Below are positions 1 through 8,253 of a stretch of 64,000 nt of DNA, in pieces (positions within the stretch are counted from its first letter, which is position 1; each line of letters begins with the position of its first letter). The position numbers were made by a program, and so were the translations under genes. Where the stretch lies: assembly GCA_050633665.1 (NCBI GenBank), contig JBOEGY010000005.1:124001-188000 (forward strand), in the 5' to 3' direction. This DNA is from JAUIAI01 sp050633665 (GTDB lineage: Bacteria; Pseudomonadota; Gammaproteobacteria; Burkholderiales; Burkholderiaceae_E). Under the pieces are notes generated by a model that worked only from the letters and a program-made list of their open reading frames with translations, ran no database searches and had not been told where the DNA came from.

Positions 1-59
1 GCTGCCAGCACCCGGCGACGCGGGTGGTCGGGCTGCTGACTTGGCGGTGAGCTTGTCAT
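1..59 (-). CDS. N-terminal fragment of an unidentified protein
   Basis: On the minus strand an ATG lies two bases after the TAA of the preceding membrane-protein gene and opens a frame that runs off the window edge. The visible 19 residues begin MTSSPPSQQPDHPRRRVLAA, a polar, proline-rich start followed by an RRR cluster and the beginning of a hydrophobic stretch. This resembles a cytoplasmic tail before a membrane segment or signal anchor. The spacing suggests translational coupling to the upstream gene. Too little is present to name a family. Confidence 0.45.
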   Translation of the reverse strand, partial: MTSSPPSQQPDHPRRRVLA

Positions 60-61
60 GG

Positions 62-457
62 TTAGCTGACCGGTTGATCGTCCATTGCCCGGAGTAGCCC
101 TTTAATCATTCGGTACAGGTACCAGAGCACCGGGATGATCATGGTGAACCCGAGCAAAGTGAACGAGAGCAGGGTGATGGTGCCGGTAATGACCAGCCAA
201 AGCAGCGTCCACCAGCACGTGCTGATCATCCAGTCCATGTGGCTGGCGTAGACCGTGCCCTGTGCGTCGTCGCGTTTGACGTAGTTGATGATCAACGCGA
301 CGAGTGTGAGACTCATCATTGAAATGATCGGGCTGGCAATATGCAGCGCGTAGTCAAACAGTGTGATCTTGCGAAGCGACTCATCCCGCGTGCTCAATGC
401 CGGTGTGTTGGGATCGGCAGAGGGGGGCGTCGCAGAGGCGTTGGTAGTGTCGGTCAT
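62..457 (-). CDS. DUF4870/Tic20-like small membrane protein
   Basis: This 131-residue protein has a polar N-terminus of about 30 residues, then three to four hydrophobic segments at roughly residues 33-60, 78-100 and 100-122. The pattern 'YALHIASP...LIINYVKRDDAQGT...SHMDWMISTCWW...LYRMIKGLL' is the recognisable signature of the DUF4870-type family of small inner-membrane proteins, where a conserved NYVKRDD motif sits between the first two helices. Family function is unknown. It starts at an ATG following a 133-bp gap downstream of phnM, so it probably has its own promoter, and it is followed after two bases by another open frame. Confidence 0.75.
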   Translation of the reverse strand: MTDTTNASATPPSADPNTPALSTRDESLRKITLFDYALHIASPIISMMSLTLVALIINYVKRDDAQGTVYASHMDWMISTCWWTLLWLVITGTITLLSFTLLGFTMIIPVLWYLYRMIKGLLRAMDDQPVS

Positions 458-590
458 TGAATGGCTCCGGCTGGCTTTAATGGGTAACTATATGAGGGTT
501 ACGGGCTTGATTTCAATAGGTATTCATATTGCGAAATCAACGCGTCTGGCGTCCGCGCGTGATGGGTCACGCCTGGGGGCGATGATTTGT

Positions 591-1790
591 TTAATGCACC
601 CGACGACCTTCTACCCAGACATCGGCAATTGCCGGCATATCGCCGATCTCACGCACCCGCACCAGGTCTGCCCGCAGGCCGATTTTAATCTGCCCGCGGT
701 CGGTGAGGCCCGCGGCGCGAGCCGGATTGCTGGTAACAGTGGCGATTGCCTTGGGTAAGGCAAGGCCGGCGCACTGAGTCAGCTTCCAGGCGGCGTTGAT
801 AAGACTAGTCGGGACGTAGTCGGAAGAAAGAATGTCCAGCAAGCCATGACGGGCCAGGTCGGCTGCCGCAACATTGCCTGAGTGCGAGCCGCCGCGCACG
901 ATGTTCGGCGCGCCAGCGATTGTGACCAATGACAGCTCTTTGGCTTTCCTGGCTGCAACCAGCGTGGTCGGAAACTCGCTGATCGATGCACCCTCCGTAT
1001 GAGCTTGAATTACTTGCTCCTCGGTGGTGTCATCATGAGTGGCCAATGCCAGTCCGGCGTCGATTGCATAACGCCGGAAATACTCCCGATTGGGCTTGGC
1101 ATGCTCGGCCTGACGAGCCGGCGCCAAGGTGATTTCTTCGTCAAAACGCTGCTCGCTCCAGCCTTTCTTGCCGGTGTAATAGGTGCGAGCGTGTTCAATG
1201 TCGGTCCATTGTCGTTGACCCGGTGTGTGATCCATCAGCGAGATCATTTTCAAGCGCGAATTCGCGATGAATGGTTCGAACAGTGCGCGGGCATTGGGTG
1301 CCGGCAATTCGCAACGCACGTGAATCAGGTGTTCGGCGCGCAGAACACCGTGCGCGGCCAGTGAGTCAAGCAGACGCAATATCTCTTGCTGACTGTTGTC
1401 ACGGAACCCGCCGCTATATGGATCGCCTACGCCCAATGCGTCAAAAACGGTGGTGATGCCGGCCGACACAACTTCAGCATCATGGGCGAGCAAAGCCGGT
1501 TGCGCCGGAAACGAGGTTTTCGGACGCGGCATCATGTGTCGCTCAAGATTGTCTGTATGCAATTCGACTAATCCGGCAACAAGCGTGTCGCCATTGGCAT
1601 CGATTGCACCCGGGTCTCTGGTTGAACCGCTATCTATCGCTGTGATTCGGCCACCGACAATTTTGAGGCAGCCGTGAATCACTTCGTCCGCCAGCACCAG
1701 CCGTGCATTTTTGATGATCAGCGGAACCGCACAGTCGGGCGTCGGATGGCCTGGTGTTGCCGGTTCTACAGCGAATGCTTCTGATTTCAA
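591..1790 (-). CDS. phnM: PhnM: alpha-D-ribose 1-methylphosphonate 5-triphosphate diphosphatase
   Basis: This 399-residue amidohydrolase matches PhnM, which removes pyrophosphate from ribose 1-methylphosphonate 5-triphosphate before C-P bond cleavage in phosphonate use. The metal-binding motif GLVELHTDNLERHMMPRP is visible near residues 95-110, and further family motifs include ALGVGDPYSGG, DHTPGQRQW, ATHDDTT and GAPNIVRGGSHSGN. It starts at TTG 1788-1790, preceded by a good ribosome site (GGAGG, 1796-1800) with a five-base spacer. The start directly abuts the stop of the decayed phnL upstream. The C-P lyase core genes phnGHIJ are not in the window, so PhnM may be a survivor of a larger locus or work with genes elsewhere. 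Confidence 0.92.
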   Translation of the reverse strand: MKSEAFAVEPATPGHPTPDCAVPLIIKNARLVLADEVIHGCLKIVGGRITAIDSGSTRDPGAIDANGDTLVAGLVELHTDNLERHMMPRPKTSFPAQPALLAHDAEVVSAGITTVFDALGVGDPYSGGFRDNSQQEILRLLDSLAAHGVLRAEHLIHVRCELPAPNARALFEPFIANSRLKMISLMDHTPGQRQWTDIEHARTYYTGKKGWSEQRFDEEITLAPARQAEHAKPNREYFRRYAIDAGLALATHDDTTEEQVIQAHTEGASISEFPTTLVAARKAKELSLVTIAGAPNIVRGGSHSGNVAAADLARHGLLDILSSDYVPTSLINAAWKLTQCAGLALPKAIATVTSNPARAAGLTDRGQIKIGLRADLVRVREIGDMPAIADVWVEGRRVH

Positions 1791-2348
1791 TCAAACCTCC
1801 ACGCAGCTGTCCGCAACGGTTTCCCGGGCAGCCTGGTCATGAAATATGCCAACAACGGCGGTGCCTGCTTGTTCTGCCTGTCCAAAGAGGCAGCGGGTTC
1901 GTCCGGAAGTAGTCGCGGCGGCCGTGTGATTAACCCACGGGCGATATTGATTCGTTACTGTGCGCCACCGGTAAGCGTCGCTTCTCCAGATACCGTGAAG
2001 CGGTCTCGCGAGCACGCTCTCGGCCGATCTCCTGTTCGGCGTCTGTCGCGAGGTCAGATCGCACGGTACTCCTGTTGTGGCGCATTGGCAGGATAGTACT
2101 TGGATTGGTTTTGGCAAGATCAACAACCTGACCGTTCTGATGCAACAGGATGTGTCGGGCATTAACTTCGTAACTGCCATACAGGCAGCGCAGCAAAGTT
2201 GACTTGCCGTATCCGGATTCTCCCTGCAACGCAATACTCTCGCCTCAATGGATAGTGAGATTCGTCTCGTTCAAGAGTTCGCCTGGCTTCCCGCCTGCTG
2301 ATGCAACACGATACGTTTGTTGAGATTTCAAACTTCCAGAAGTAGATT
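1791..2348 (-). pseudogene. phnL: phnL remnant (C-P lyase ABC-type ATPase), multiply disrupted
   Basis: Reading the minus strand across three frames recovers an ordered PhnL: an N-terminal LLLEV*NLNKRIVLHQQAG, then NLTIH*GESIALQGESGYGKSTLLRCLYGSY (Walker A), then in another frame RINIARGLI (after the usual signature region), DEPAASLD (Walker B/D-loop), and in a third frame AVVGIFHDQAARETVAD, close to the PhnL C-terminus. There are two in-frame TGA codons (2328-2330 and 2245-2247), at least three frame changes, and the stretch between Walker A and the signature looks shortened. The final TGA abuts the phnM start, the expected phnL-phnM order. The gene cannot make a full ATPase. A sequencing artefact is unlikely given the number and variety of lesions. 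Confidence 0.85.
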
Positions 2349-2574
2349 TATCGAGGGGCCTCAGGCGAAAGATGACGGAACCAATAGCCGGGTGCAAGCA
2401 TAATGAGGGGCACCCGGAACTGATCGACGCTGGCGTTGTCATTGAAGCCGGGCAGGCAGTCTTTGCTGCTGGTTCTGCCCGGTTGGAGGTCGATCATTAA
2501 AATCGGTAAGCTGTTCGCCTGGCCCGGGGTTCATCGACCAGAACGTCGGCAATTTTTCTATTCAAGAGGTTTGT

Positions 2575-2967
2575 ATGAAGGTGTTACTGGTGTCACTAGT
2601 TACCGCGCTGGCTCTGTCGGCGGGCCTGAGCGGATGCGGCGATATCGATGAACTTGATATCAGCATTCGGTTCTCCGGTGTCTTGTCTGAGCGCCAGACG
2701 GGCGGTGCCCCTGATTCGCCCCTGATCGGGCGGGTTTGCATTTTTGGCGAATGTGGCGATTCAAATAGTGAGGGCCGCTTTAATTTCAAGGTCTACGAGA
2801 ATTTCCGCGGCGGTAATGTGCGTGTTTCGGTGCGAGTCGACGGGACTGATTCCGACGCGACGTTTGATCTGACCGGTGATGCCGATGAAGTCGACTTACG
2901 GTTATCGGTCGATCGGGATAGTCGTAACCTGTCGGTTGATTCGGTTAACGTGTTAAAGACAAAGTAA
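2575..2967 (+). CDS. Small secreted lipoprotein of unknown function
   Basis: This 130-residue protein has a short signal peptide ending in a lipobox (LSAGLSGC, Cys at about residue 21), so it should be lipidated and anchored in the periplasm or outer membrane. The mature part is acidic, with many Asp and Ser residues and alternating beta-strand-like hydrophobic residues, including VRVSVRVDGTDSDATFDLTGDADEVDL. This suggests a small all-beta fold. Two further cysteines (CIFGEC) could form a disulfide. A ribosome site (AGAGG) precedes the ATG. It is transcribed away from the phnL remnant and toward the DUF1045 gene. I do not recognise a named family. Confidence 0.7.
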   Translation: MKVLLVSLVTALALSAGLSGCGDIDELDISIRFSGVLSERQTGGAPDSPLIGRVCIFGECGDSNSEGRFNFKVYENFRGGNVRVSVRVDGTDSDATFDLTGDADEVDLRLSVDRDSRNLSVDSVNVLKTK

Positions 2968-3015
2968 TCGAGATTAGTTTTTCTGCCGCGCCTTTGACCT
3001 ATGCTTTGACCATTG

Positions 3016-3735
3016 ATGACCGCTGACATCAAGGCACATCGTATTGCCGCGTTTTTTGCGCCGCGACCGGAGCATCTGTTATGGCGAACGGGGAGTCAGT
3101 GGCTGGGGCGCGACGCGAGTTGCCGCGCCGCTTCATTGTCGGCGTCCTGTCCGGTGTCGGCCTCCGTGGTTCAGGCGCCGCGACGTTACGGGTTTCACGC
3201 AACGTTCAAACCGCCGTTTGAACTCAGACCGGGTATCGATGCCGGGCAGGTTGGTGAGCAAACCCGAAAGCTGGCGGCTCGGCTTGCTCCATTTGAAATG
3301 CCCCGGTTGTCGGTGCAGTGGCTCAATGGGTTTCTGGCACTGCGTCCGGTAAGTCCCCAAGACCCTGGGGTGGCAGCGTTGGTCAAGACTGCCGCAGAAG
3401 TAGTGCGCGGCCTTGACCCGTTGCGTCAGCCAGCCTCTGCTGCGCAAATCGCCGCCCGGCAACAAGGCGGGTTAACCACGTTGGAGCAATCAATGTTGTC
3501 ACAATGGGGATATCCCTATGTGCTCGATGCCTGGCGTTTCCATATGACTTTGACAGGGCGAATCCCGGATCAGCCCGAATTCGCGGGCGCCAGGGCGGAT
3601 GTTTTCAATCAGGCGCAGCTTTACTTTGCAGACAGTCTTTGCGAACCGCTGCATTGCGAGGATATTTGTCTGTTTGTCGAGCCCAAGCCGGGAACTGAAA
3701 TGCATGTCTGGCAGCGCATCGCTCTGACCGGCTGA
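3016..3735 (+). CDS. DUF1045 phosphonate-associated 2H phosphoesterase
   Basis: This protein of about 239 residues belongs to the DUF1045 'putative phosphonate metabolism protein' group of the 2H phosphoesterase superfamily. The two catalytic HxT motifs are visible: YGFHATFKPPF near residue 61 and FHMTLTGRI near residue 179. Family members usually sit in C-P lyase operons. A role in processing the ribose cyclic phosphate product or a related phosphoribosyl intermediate is plausible, but I infer it from context and fold only. A TTG at 3013 precedes the ATG at 3016; either could be used. It sits 1.2 kb from phnM on the opposite strand, supporting a broken phosphonate locus. It converges tail-to-tail with the SMP-30 gene, 11 bp apart. 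Confidence 0.85.
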   Translation: MTADIKAHRIAAFFAPRPEHLLWRTGSQWLGRDASCRAASLSASCPVSASVVQAPRRYGFHATFKPPFELRPGIDAGQVGEQTRKLAARLAPFEMPRLSVQWLNGFLALRPVSPQDPGVAALVKTAAEVVRGLDPLRQPASAAQIAARQQGGLTTLEQSMLSQWGYPYVLDAWRFHMTLTGRIPDQPEFAGARADVFNQAQLYFADSLCEPLHCEDICLFVEPKPGTEMHVWQRIALTG

Positions 3736-3746
3736 CGCCGCCGGGT

Positions 3747-4688
3747 TTACCTGTCCGGCTCGCGGTGGGAATAGAGTCGCTGGCCCGGAGTGACAGCGCG
3801 CGCGCAGAGAATATTGCCGGTATCGGATTCGGTCACAAACATCGTCTGCCGGTCGGGGCCGCCGAACGCGATGTTCGTGGTGGTTCGTCCCCCGGTGGGA
3901 GAGCGATAAACAAACAAGGGTTCGCCCCAGCGGGAGAATACCCAGACGCATCCGTTGCCCGCGTCACAGACATACAGATTGTCTTGTTCATCCATTGCCA
4001 GGCCGTCAGCGCCACTGACACCGCCAGCAAGATGAGTAAAAATGCCGACCTTCGACGTATTGCCATTGTGAAGAATAGGCAGCCTCCAGATGGCGTTGCC
4101 GCGGGTCATGGCGACAAATAATGATTTCTCATCGGCGGACATGACCAGTCCGTTCGGGCTGGGACAGGTATTGATAAGACAGTCCAGTGATCCGGATGCC
4201 GGGTCATATCGGTACACGCGACCACTTGGGTCATGCTGCCCGGTCTGGCCCTGGTCGGTAAACCATATCAACCCGTCACGATCGAAAAACAAATCATTGA
4301 CGCCTTTGAATCCTTCCGAGGCTTTGTCGATCAGCAGTGGCGTGATCGTTGAAGTCTCTGGATTAAATCGCATCAGTCCATGGCGGTAGTCGGTGATGAC
4401 CGCGTACCCGTCGCGGTGAAATTTCATCCCATTTGGCCAGCCGTCGTATTGCAACGCCAGCCGCCAGTTTCCTTCGGGGCTGATGCAGAACAGTCTTCCA
4501 TAAGGAATGTCGGTGACCCACAGATTGCCGTTGCGATCAAAGCCGGGGCCTTCCAGGAATGAATCGGCAGGCAGTCCTGATTTATTGGCTACCGCCCATG
4601 AAGGAACCGTATCGGCATGCCGGAAATCTGCCGGCATGCTTGTCCAGACTTCAAGTGAGCGTCGTTCCGGGGGTGGGTACAGTGACAT
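3747..4688 (-). CDS. SMP-30/gluconolactonase-like family protein
   Basis: This 313-residue protein is a six-bladed beta-propeller of the SMP-30/gluconolactonase/LRE family, lactone hydrolases that need a divalent metal. The expected metal ligands can be assigned: Glu in FLEGPGFD, Asn in GVNDLFFD, Asn in SPNGLVMS and Asp in GADGLAMD. Blade-closing repeats such as NLWVTD, GLIWFTDQG and NLYVCDAG are present. It lacks a signal peptide, so it should be cytoplasmic. It is divergent from a TRAP transporter operon across a 110-bp gap, which suggests the transporter brings in a sugar acid or lactone that this enzyme handles. The exact substrate is unknown. Confidence 0.85.
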   Translation of the reverse strand: MSLYPPPERRSLEVWTSMPADFRHADTVPSWAVANKSGLPADSFLEGPGFDRNGNLWVTDIPYGRLFCISPEGNWRLALQYDGWPNGMKFHRDGYAVITDYRHGLMRFNPETSTITPLLIDKASEGFKGVNDLFFDRDGLIWFTDQGQTGQHDPSGRVYRYDPASGSLDCLINTCPSPNGLVMSADEKSLFVAMTRGNAIWRLPILHNGNTSKVGIFTHLAGGVSGADGLAMDEQDNLYVCDAGNGCVWVFSRWGEPLFVYRSPTGGRTTTNIAFGGPDRQTMFVTESDTGNILCARAVTPGQRLYSHREPDR

Positions 4689-4798
4689 CGGTTTGATCCT
4701 GGAAGGTGAGGATTTGGCTGTATGCCAATGCAGTGTATTATCGGCTTCATAAAGCTGACAGGGAAGTCAGCGACCCAATTTCCGTGGAGGAGACATTC
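4689..4798. promoter_or_regulatory. Divergent promoter region with two inverted repeats
   Basis: This gap separates the minus-strand SMP-30 gene from the plus-strand TRAP operon and must hold both promoters. Two inverted repeats are visible: TTGGC-N5-GCCAA at 4714-4728 and GCTGAC-N6-GTCAGC at 4754-4771. Either could be an operator for a GntR- or LysR-type regulator, but no regulator gene is adjacent. A GGAGGAG ribosome site follows at about 4786-4792, just before the ATG at 4799. Confidence 0.4.
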
Positions 4799-5815
4799 AT
4801 GAAGCGTTTTTTGACCAACGCCGGGAGCCCTTTTGCAGCGCCGGTTTTACTGACAGCCGCCGCGCTGCTTTCACTGACTGCTGTTCCGGCAGCCGCTAAG
4901 ACCCCGATTCGTATTACCGTTCAGGTGCCGGGAACCCATTCACTGGGTGTCAATCTGGACGACTGGAAAAAATGTGTCGAGGCCAAGTCTGATGAGTTGG
5001 ACATTCAGATTTTTCCCTCCGCCCAGCTGTATACCGATAAGCAAGTGCCTGAAGCGGTTGGCTCCGGCGCCATTGAAATGGGCACGGCTTCTCTGACAAG
5101 ATTCGCCGGCAGCGTTCCTGCTGTTGATGCCGTTTACGTTCCGTTCCTGCTTGACTCTCCGGAAAAGGCAGCCAAGTTCACTGCGCCGGACTCTCCTGCT
5201 CGCAAGATCATCGATGATGCGGTTTTGAAGCAAACCGGCGCACGCATTCTGTGGTGGCAGGCATTTGGACGAACCATTTATTTGTCCAAGAAAGAGCCGA
5301 TTCGCGTTCCCGCCGACATTAAGGGCAAGAAAGTCCGTACCTTCGGGAAATTGCTTGGCTGGACTGCCGAAACACTGGGAGGCGCGCCGACACTGATGAG
5401 CGGTTCAAAGCAATTTTTGGCCTATCAGCAAGGGGCTGTTGACGTTGGCACCACCGGTATCACAGGGGTGAAATCGCGCAAACTCTACGAAGTGATGGAC
5501 TACATCACACTGACATATGATGCTGATATCGAGTTCGTCGCTGTGATGAACAATGACACTTATAACGGTTTGTCAGAAAAGACCCGTGGCGTTGTCGATA
5601 GTTGCGGCCGCGAAGTAGAAGCCAAGTTGCGCGGCAACATCGAGAAACTCGAGGCAGATGCGCTTGAATTCATCAAAGACAAAATCAAGGTTATTGAGCT
5701 GACCGACGCTGAGCGGGAACTGTGGCGTGAGGCGACCAAACCCGTGATGACGCGCTTCGTAAAAGAAGGCGGACCTGACGCGGCCAAAGTGATTGAGGCT
5801 GCCAAGGCGCTGTAA
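4799..5815 (+). CDS. TRAP transporter solute-binding protein (DctP family)
   Basis: The 338-residue periplasmic receptor of a TRAP transporter. A signal peptide covers about residues 1-30 (hydrophobic core PVLLTAAALLSLTAVPAAA, cleavage after AAAK region). The DctP fold is recognisable from IQIFPSAQLYTDKQVPEAV, GAIEMGTASL, the substrate-carboxylate arginine region KGKKVRTFG, and QGAVDVGTTGI. An in-frame ATG 93 bases upstream exists, but the start chosen here has a strong GGAGGAG site seven bases before it and gives a proper signal peptide. It is first in the dctP-dctQ-dctM operon. The ligand is probably an organic or sugar acid. Confidence 0.93.
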   Translation: MKRFLTNAGSPFAAPVLLTAAALLSLTAVPAAAKTPIRITVQVPGTHSLGVNLDDWKKCVEAKSDELDIQIFPSAQLYTDKQVPEAVGSGAIEMGTASLTRFAGSVPAVDAVYVPFLLDSPEKAAKFTAPDSPARKIIDDAVLKQTGARILWWQAFGRTIYLSKKEPIRVPADIKGKKVRTFGKLLGWTAETLGGAPTLMSGSKQFLAYQQGAVDVGTTGITGVKSRKLYEVMDYITLTYDADIEFVAVMNNDTYNGLSEKTRGVVDSCGREVEAKLRGNIEKLEADALEFIKDKIKVIELTDAERELWREATKPVMTRFVKEGGPDAAKVIEAAKAL

Positions 5816-5820
5816 AACCA

Positions 5821-6342
5821 TTGATTAACGCGATTGATACGGCTTCGGCCTGGGCGGGCCGACTCGCCGCATGGATGTTCTTTGCCGTCGGCATGATGAT
5901 TTGTTATGAGGTCATCATGCGGCACGGTTTTACGCTACCGACGATCTGGGTTGACGAGGTTGCCCGAATCTTCCAGATCTGGGGAACGCTTATTGCTGCG
6001 GCTTATGTTCTCAGTGAACGGGAGCATGTTGTGATCGATGTTGCGTTCAAGACGCAGGGCAGCTTGTCACGAAAGCTCGCTGATACGTTCGCCATGCTAG
6101 TCATCATCGCGGTCAGTGCGGTTGTCTGCTGGTATGGCTTCGAACTCTGGCTGAAGGCTTTCCGGATGGGGCATACAACTGACTCATTCCTTGCACCTCC
6201 CAAGTGGTTGACCCACGGATCGCTCTGGGTTGGTTTCGGATTGCTTTTTTTGCAGGCTTGCGCCGAAATCGCTAAAACCTGGACCGGCCGGGTTCGCGAA
6301 CCCGAGGCGCATAGCCTTGAACTACCGGATGGGCTGCGCTGA
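5821..6342 (+). CDS. TRAP transporter small membrane subunit (DctQ family)
   Basis: This 173-residue protein has four predicted transmembrane helices (about 15-33, 45-65, 85-107 and 128-150). It carries the DctQ landmarks 'YEVIMRHGFTLPTIWVDEVARIFQIWGTLIAAAY' and 'EREHVVIDV'. It pairs with the large DctM subunit to form the TRAP membrane complex. It begins at TTG, five bases after the stop of the binding-protein gene, which implies translational coupling. Its TGA overlaps the ATG of the next gene. Confidence 0.92.
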   Translation: MINAIDTASAWAGRLAAWMFFAVGMMICYEVIMRHGFTLPTIWVDEVARIFQIWGTLIAAAYVLSEREHVVIDVAFKTQGSLSRKLADTFAMLVIIAVSAVVCWYGFELWLKAFRMGHTTDSFLAPPKWLTHGSLWVGFGLLFLQACAEIAKTWTGRVREPEAHSLELPDGLR

Positions 6343-7613
6343 TGGAAGCTGCCCTGATTTTGACTGCCCTTGTCTTGTTGTTGGTTGCACGGGTGCCGGT
6401 CGCGTTTGCAATGGCCGGCCTTGGTGTGTTTCTGCTGGCGATGAAAGGGCTGCCGCTCATCGGTGTGCCGCAGCGAATCTACGGCACGCTCGATAGCTTT
6501 GAGTTGTTGGCGGTGCCAATGTTTTTGCTGATGTCCAATGTCTTGCTAAAAGGCGGCGTTGGCAAGGACTTGTTCGCTGCAGTGCAGTCCTGGGTGGGGC
6601 ATTGGCCCGGTGGCCTTGGTGCGGCCACGATTATTTCCTGCGCCTTGTTTTCGGCAATCTCCGGATCTTCGGTTGCCACCGCCGCTACGATCGGCACAGT
6701 CGCTTTGCCGGAAATGACACAACGCGGTTATGACCGGTCGTTTGTACTGGGATTGCTGGCAGCGGGCGGCACGCTGGGCATTCTGATACCGCCGTCAATT
6801 CCGCTGATTATTTTTGGCGTGATCACCGAAGAGTCAATCCCAACTCTGTTTCTCGCCGGTATCGGTCCGGGATTGTTTCTGGCGTTCGTTTTTCTGGTTT
6901 ACAGCATGTTGTATGCCCGGCGCAGCAAGAACTACCAGGCAATTCCGAAAGCGAGCGGTACGCAGCGTCGGCGAGCCTCACTGATGGCGCTGCCGACTCT
7001 TGCCCTGGCAACTGTGATTATCGGTTCGATATACATGGGCATCGCGACTCCCTCAGAGGCTGCCGGGCTGGGGTTTGTCTTATCCTTGATCATCACGTTC
7101 GGTATGGGCCGAATGGACAGAACAAAACTGACCGAGTCGGTTGAGTCGGCAATGAAAACCACCGTGATGATTTTCGTGATCATTATCGGGGCCAAAGTCT
7201 TCAGCTACGCCATTACTTTGTACCTGATCCCGCAGCAAATCAGTGCCGCGCTAACGTCAAATATTGCGACAGCCGGCTTGTTCATGTTGGCGGTAGGCTC
7301 GGTATTGCTAGTGATCGGCTTCTTTCTTGAGGCCTTGTCGATGATGTTGATCATGGTGCCGGTGCTATTCCCATCGCTTCAGGCGATGGGCATTGACCCG
7401 ATCTGGTTTGGTATTTTCTTCGTCGTCCTGATTGAAACCGCGTTGATCACGCCGCCGGTAGGCTTGAATCTGTTTGTTATTCAAGCCGTGGGGAATGCGA
7501 AAATCGAAGAAGTCGTCCGGGGAGCTGCCCCTTTTGCGCTGATTATGCTGGCAACCGCGGTGTTACTTTGGTTCTGGCCCGGTCTGGTGTTGACGATCCC
7601 CTACGGTCTTTAG
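6342..7613 (+). CDS. TRAP transporter large permease (DctM family)
   Basis: This 423-residue inner-membrane transporter has about 12 hydrophobic segments. Typical DctM sequences are present: VPMFLLMSNVLLKGGVGKDLF, ISGSSVATAATIGTVALPEM, GGTLGILIPPSIPLIIFG and IETALITPPVGLNLFVIQ. It uses an ion gradient to move the solute delivered by the DctP protein. It overlaps the dctQ stop by one base (TGATG type). It is the last gene of the operon. The 268 bp that follow carry only a short hairpin (CGTGAA-N4-TTCACG, 7693-7708), which has no clear U-run. Confidence 0.95.
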   Translation: MEAALILTALVLLLVARVPVAFAMAGLGVFLLAMKGLPLIGVPQRIYGTLDSFELLAVPMFLLMSNVLLKGGVGKDLFAAVQSWVGHWPGGLGAATIISCALFSAISGSSVATAATIGTVALPEMTQRGYDRSFVLGLLAAGGTLGILIPPSIPLIIFGVITEESIPTLFLAGIGPGLFLAFVFLVYSMLYARRSKNYQAIPKASGTQRRRASLMALPTLALATVIIGSIYMGIATPSEAAGLGFVLSLIITFGMGRMDRTKLTESVESAMKTTVMIFVIIIGAKVFSYAITLYLIPQQISAALTSNIATAGLFMLAVGSVLLVIGFFLEALSMMLIMVPVLFPSLQAMGIDPIWFGIFFVVLIETALITPPVGLNLFVIQAVGNAKIEEVVRGAAPFALIMLATAVLLWFWPGLVLTIPYGL

Positions 7614-7881
7614 GCATCAGGCCAGGCTATTTCAACCAAATTGACGTTTGCCCTGTTGTATGGGTGCCGTGTTCAGGGTTGAATACTCGCTTCGTGAATT
7701 TTTTCACGGTAACGTTTTGATAAGTACAGTAACTTGATTGCGCGTTATGCGGCCGGCTGTCGGGTTTTAGCGACCGTTGATGCTAAAAATGAGCGCTGCA
7801 GGCCAGTAGACCTGTAACACTGTGCTTACACATTCGGTTCCAAGTTAATCCGCCGAATGACAATAGAGTGAGGGGTTAGAC

Positions 7882-8253
7882 ATGCCATTACAGATTCCCG
7901 CGACGTCGTTTGTCGTCTTTGCCCAGCTGATGGGCGGCACTAATACGACCGGAGAGGATCCGTCCTGGCACATCGCGGATCGGGTAGCCCACGAAAACGT
8001 CATGATGGTCAGTGGATTCCGCCAGATTGATACTGCGGAATCCTGCCTGGCATTTGCCCGCGCTGAAGCGGAGCGTCTTAATCTTGGCGAGTCCACCGAA
8101 GTAAGTGGTGGCCCGGTGACCTATTTACAGTTCGCCGGCCAGAAGGTGAGTTACTCATGCGCCCGGATAGAGCCGGCAGCAGCGGTCGTCGCCGTTAGCG
8201 GCCCGGAAGAGTTACTCAAGGGTTATGGCTACGACTTTACGTTTGACCGCTAA
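7882..8253 (+). CDS. Hypothetical 123-residue protein
   Basis: I do not recognise this protein. It has no signal peptide or membrane helix and reads like a small soluble alpha/beta domain. Two cysteines are present (residues about 59 and 93). A purine-rich ribosome site (GAGGGG) precedes the ATG, and a 268-bp upstream gap leaves room for a promoter. It is a single gene: the TRAP operon ends upstream, and its last 17 bases overlap the end of the convergent ABC transporter gene. Codon use is like the neighbours, so I think it is real. Confidence 0.6.
   Translation: MPLQIPATSFVVFAQLMGGTNTTGEDPSWHIADRVAHENVMMVSGFRQIDTAESCLAFARAEAERLNLGESTEVSGGPVTYLQFAGQKVSYSCARIEPAAAVVAVSGPEELLKGYGYDFTFDR

Noticed and set aside
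557..572. GCGTGA-N4-TCACGC as a terminator of phnM
   Set aside because: The stem is only six base pairs and no run of T follows on the minus strand.
363..758. Plus-strand frame of 131 codons over the phnM end and the DUF4870-like gene
   Set aside because: It overlaps two supported minus-strand genes, has no ribosome site and no recognisable motif.
2349..2574. Possible further C-P lyase gene remnant upstream of phnL
   Set aside because: I read all frames of the gap and found no recognisable PhnK, PhnJ or other Phn motif.
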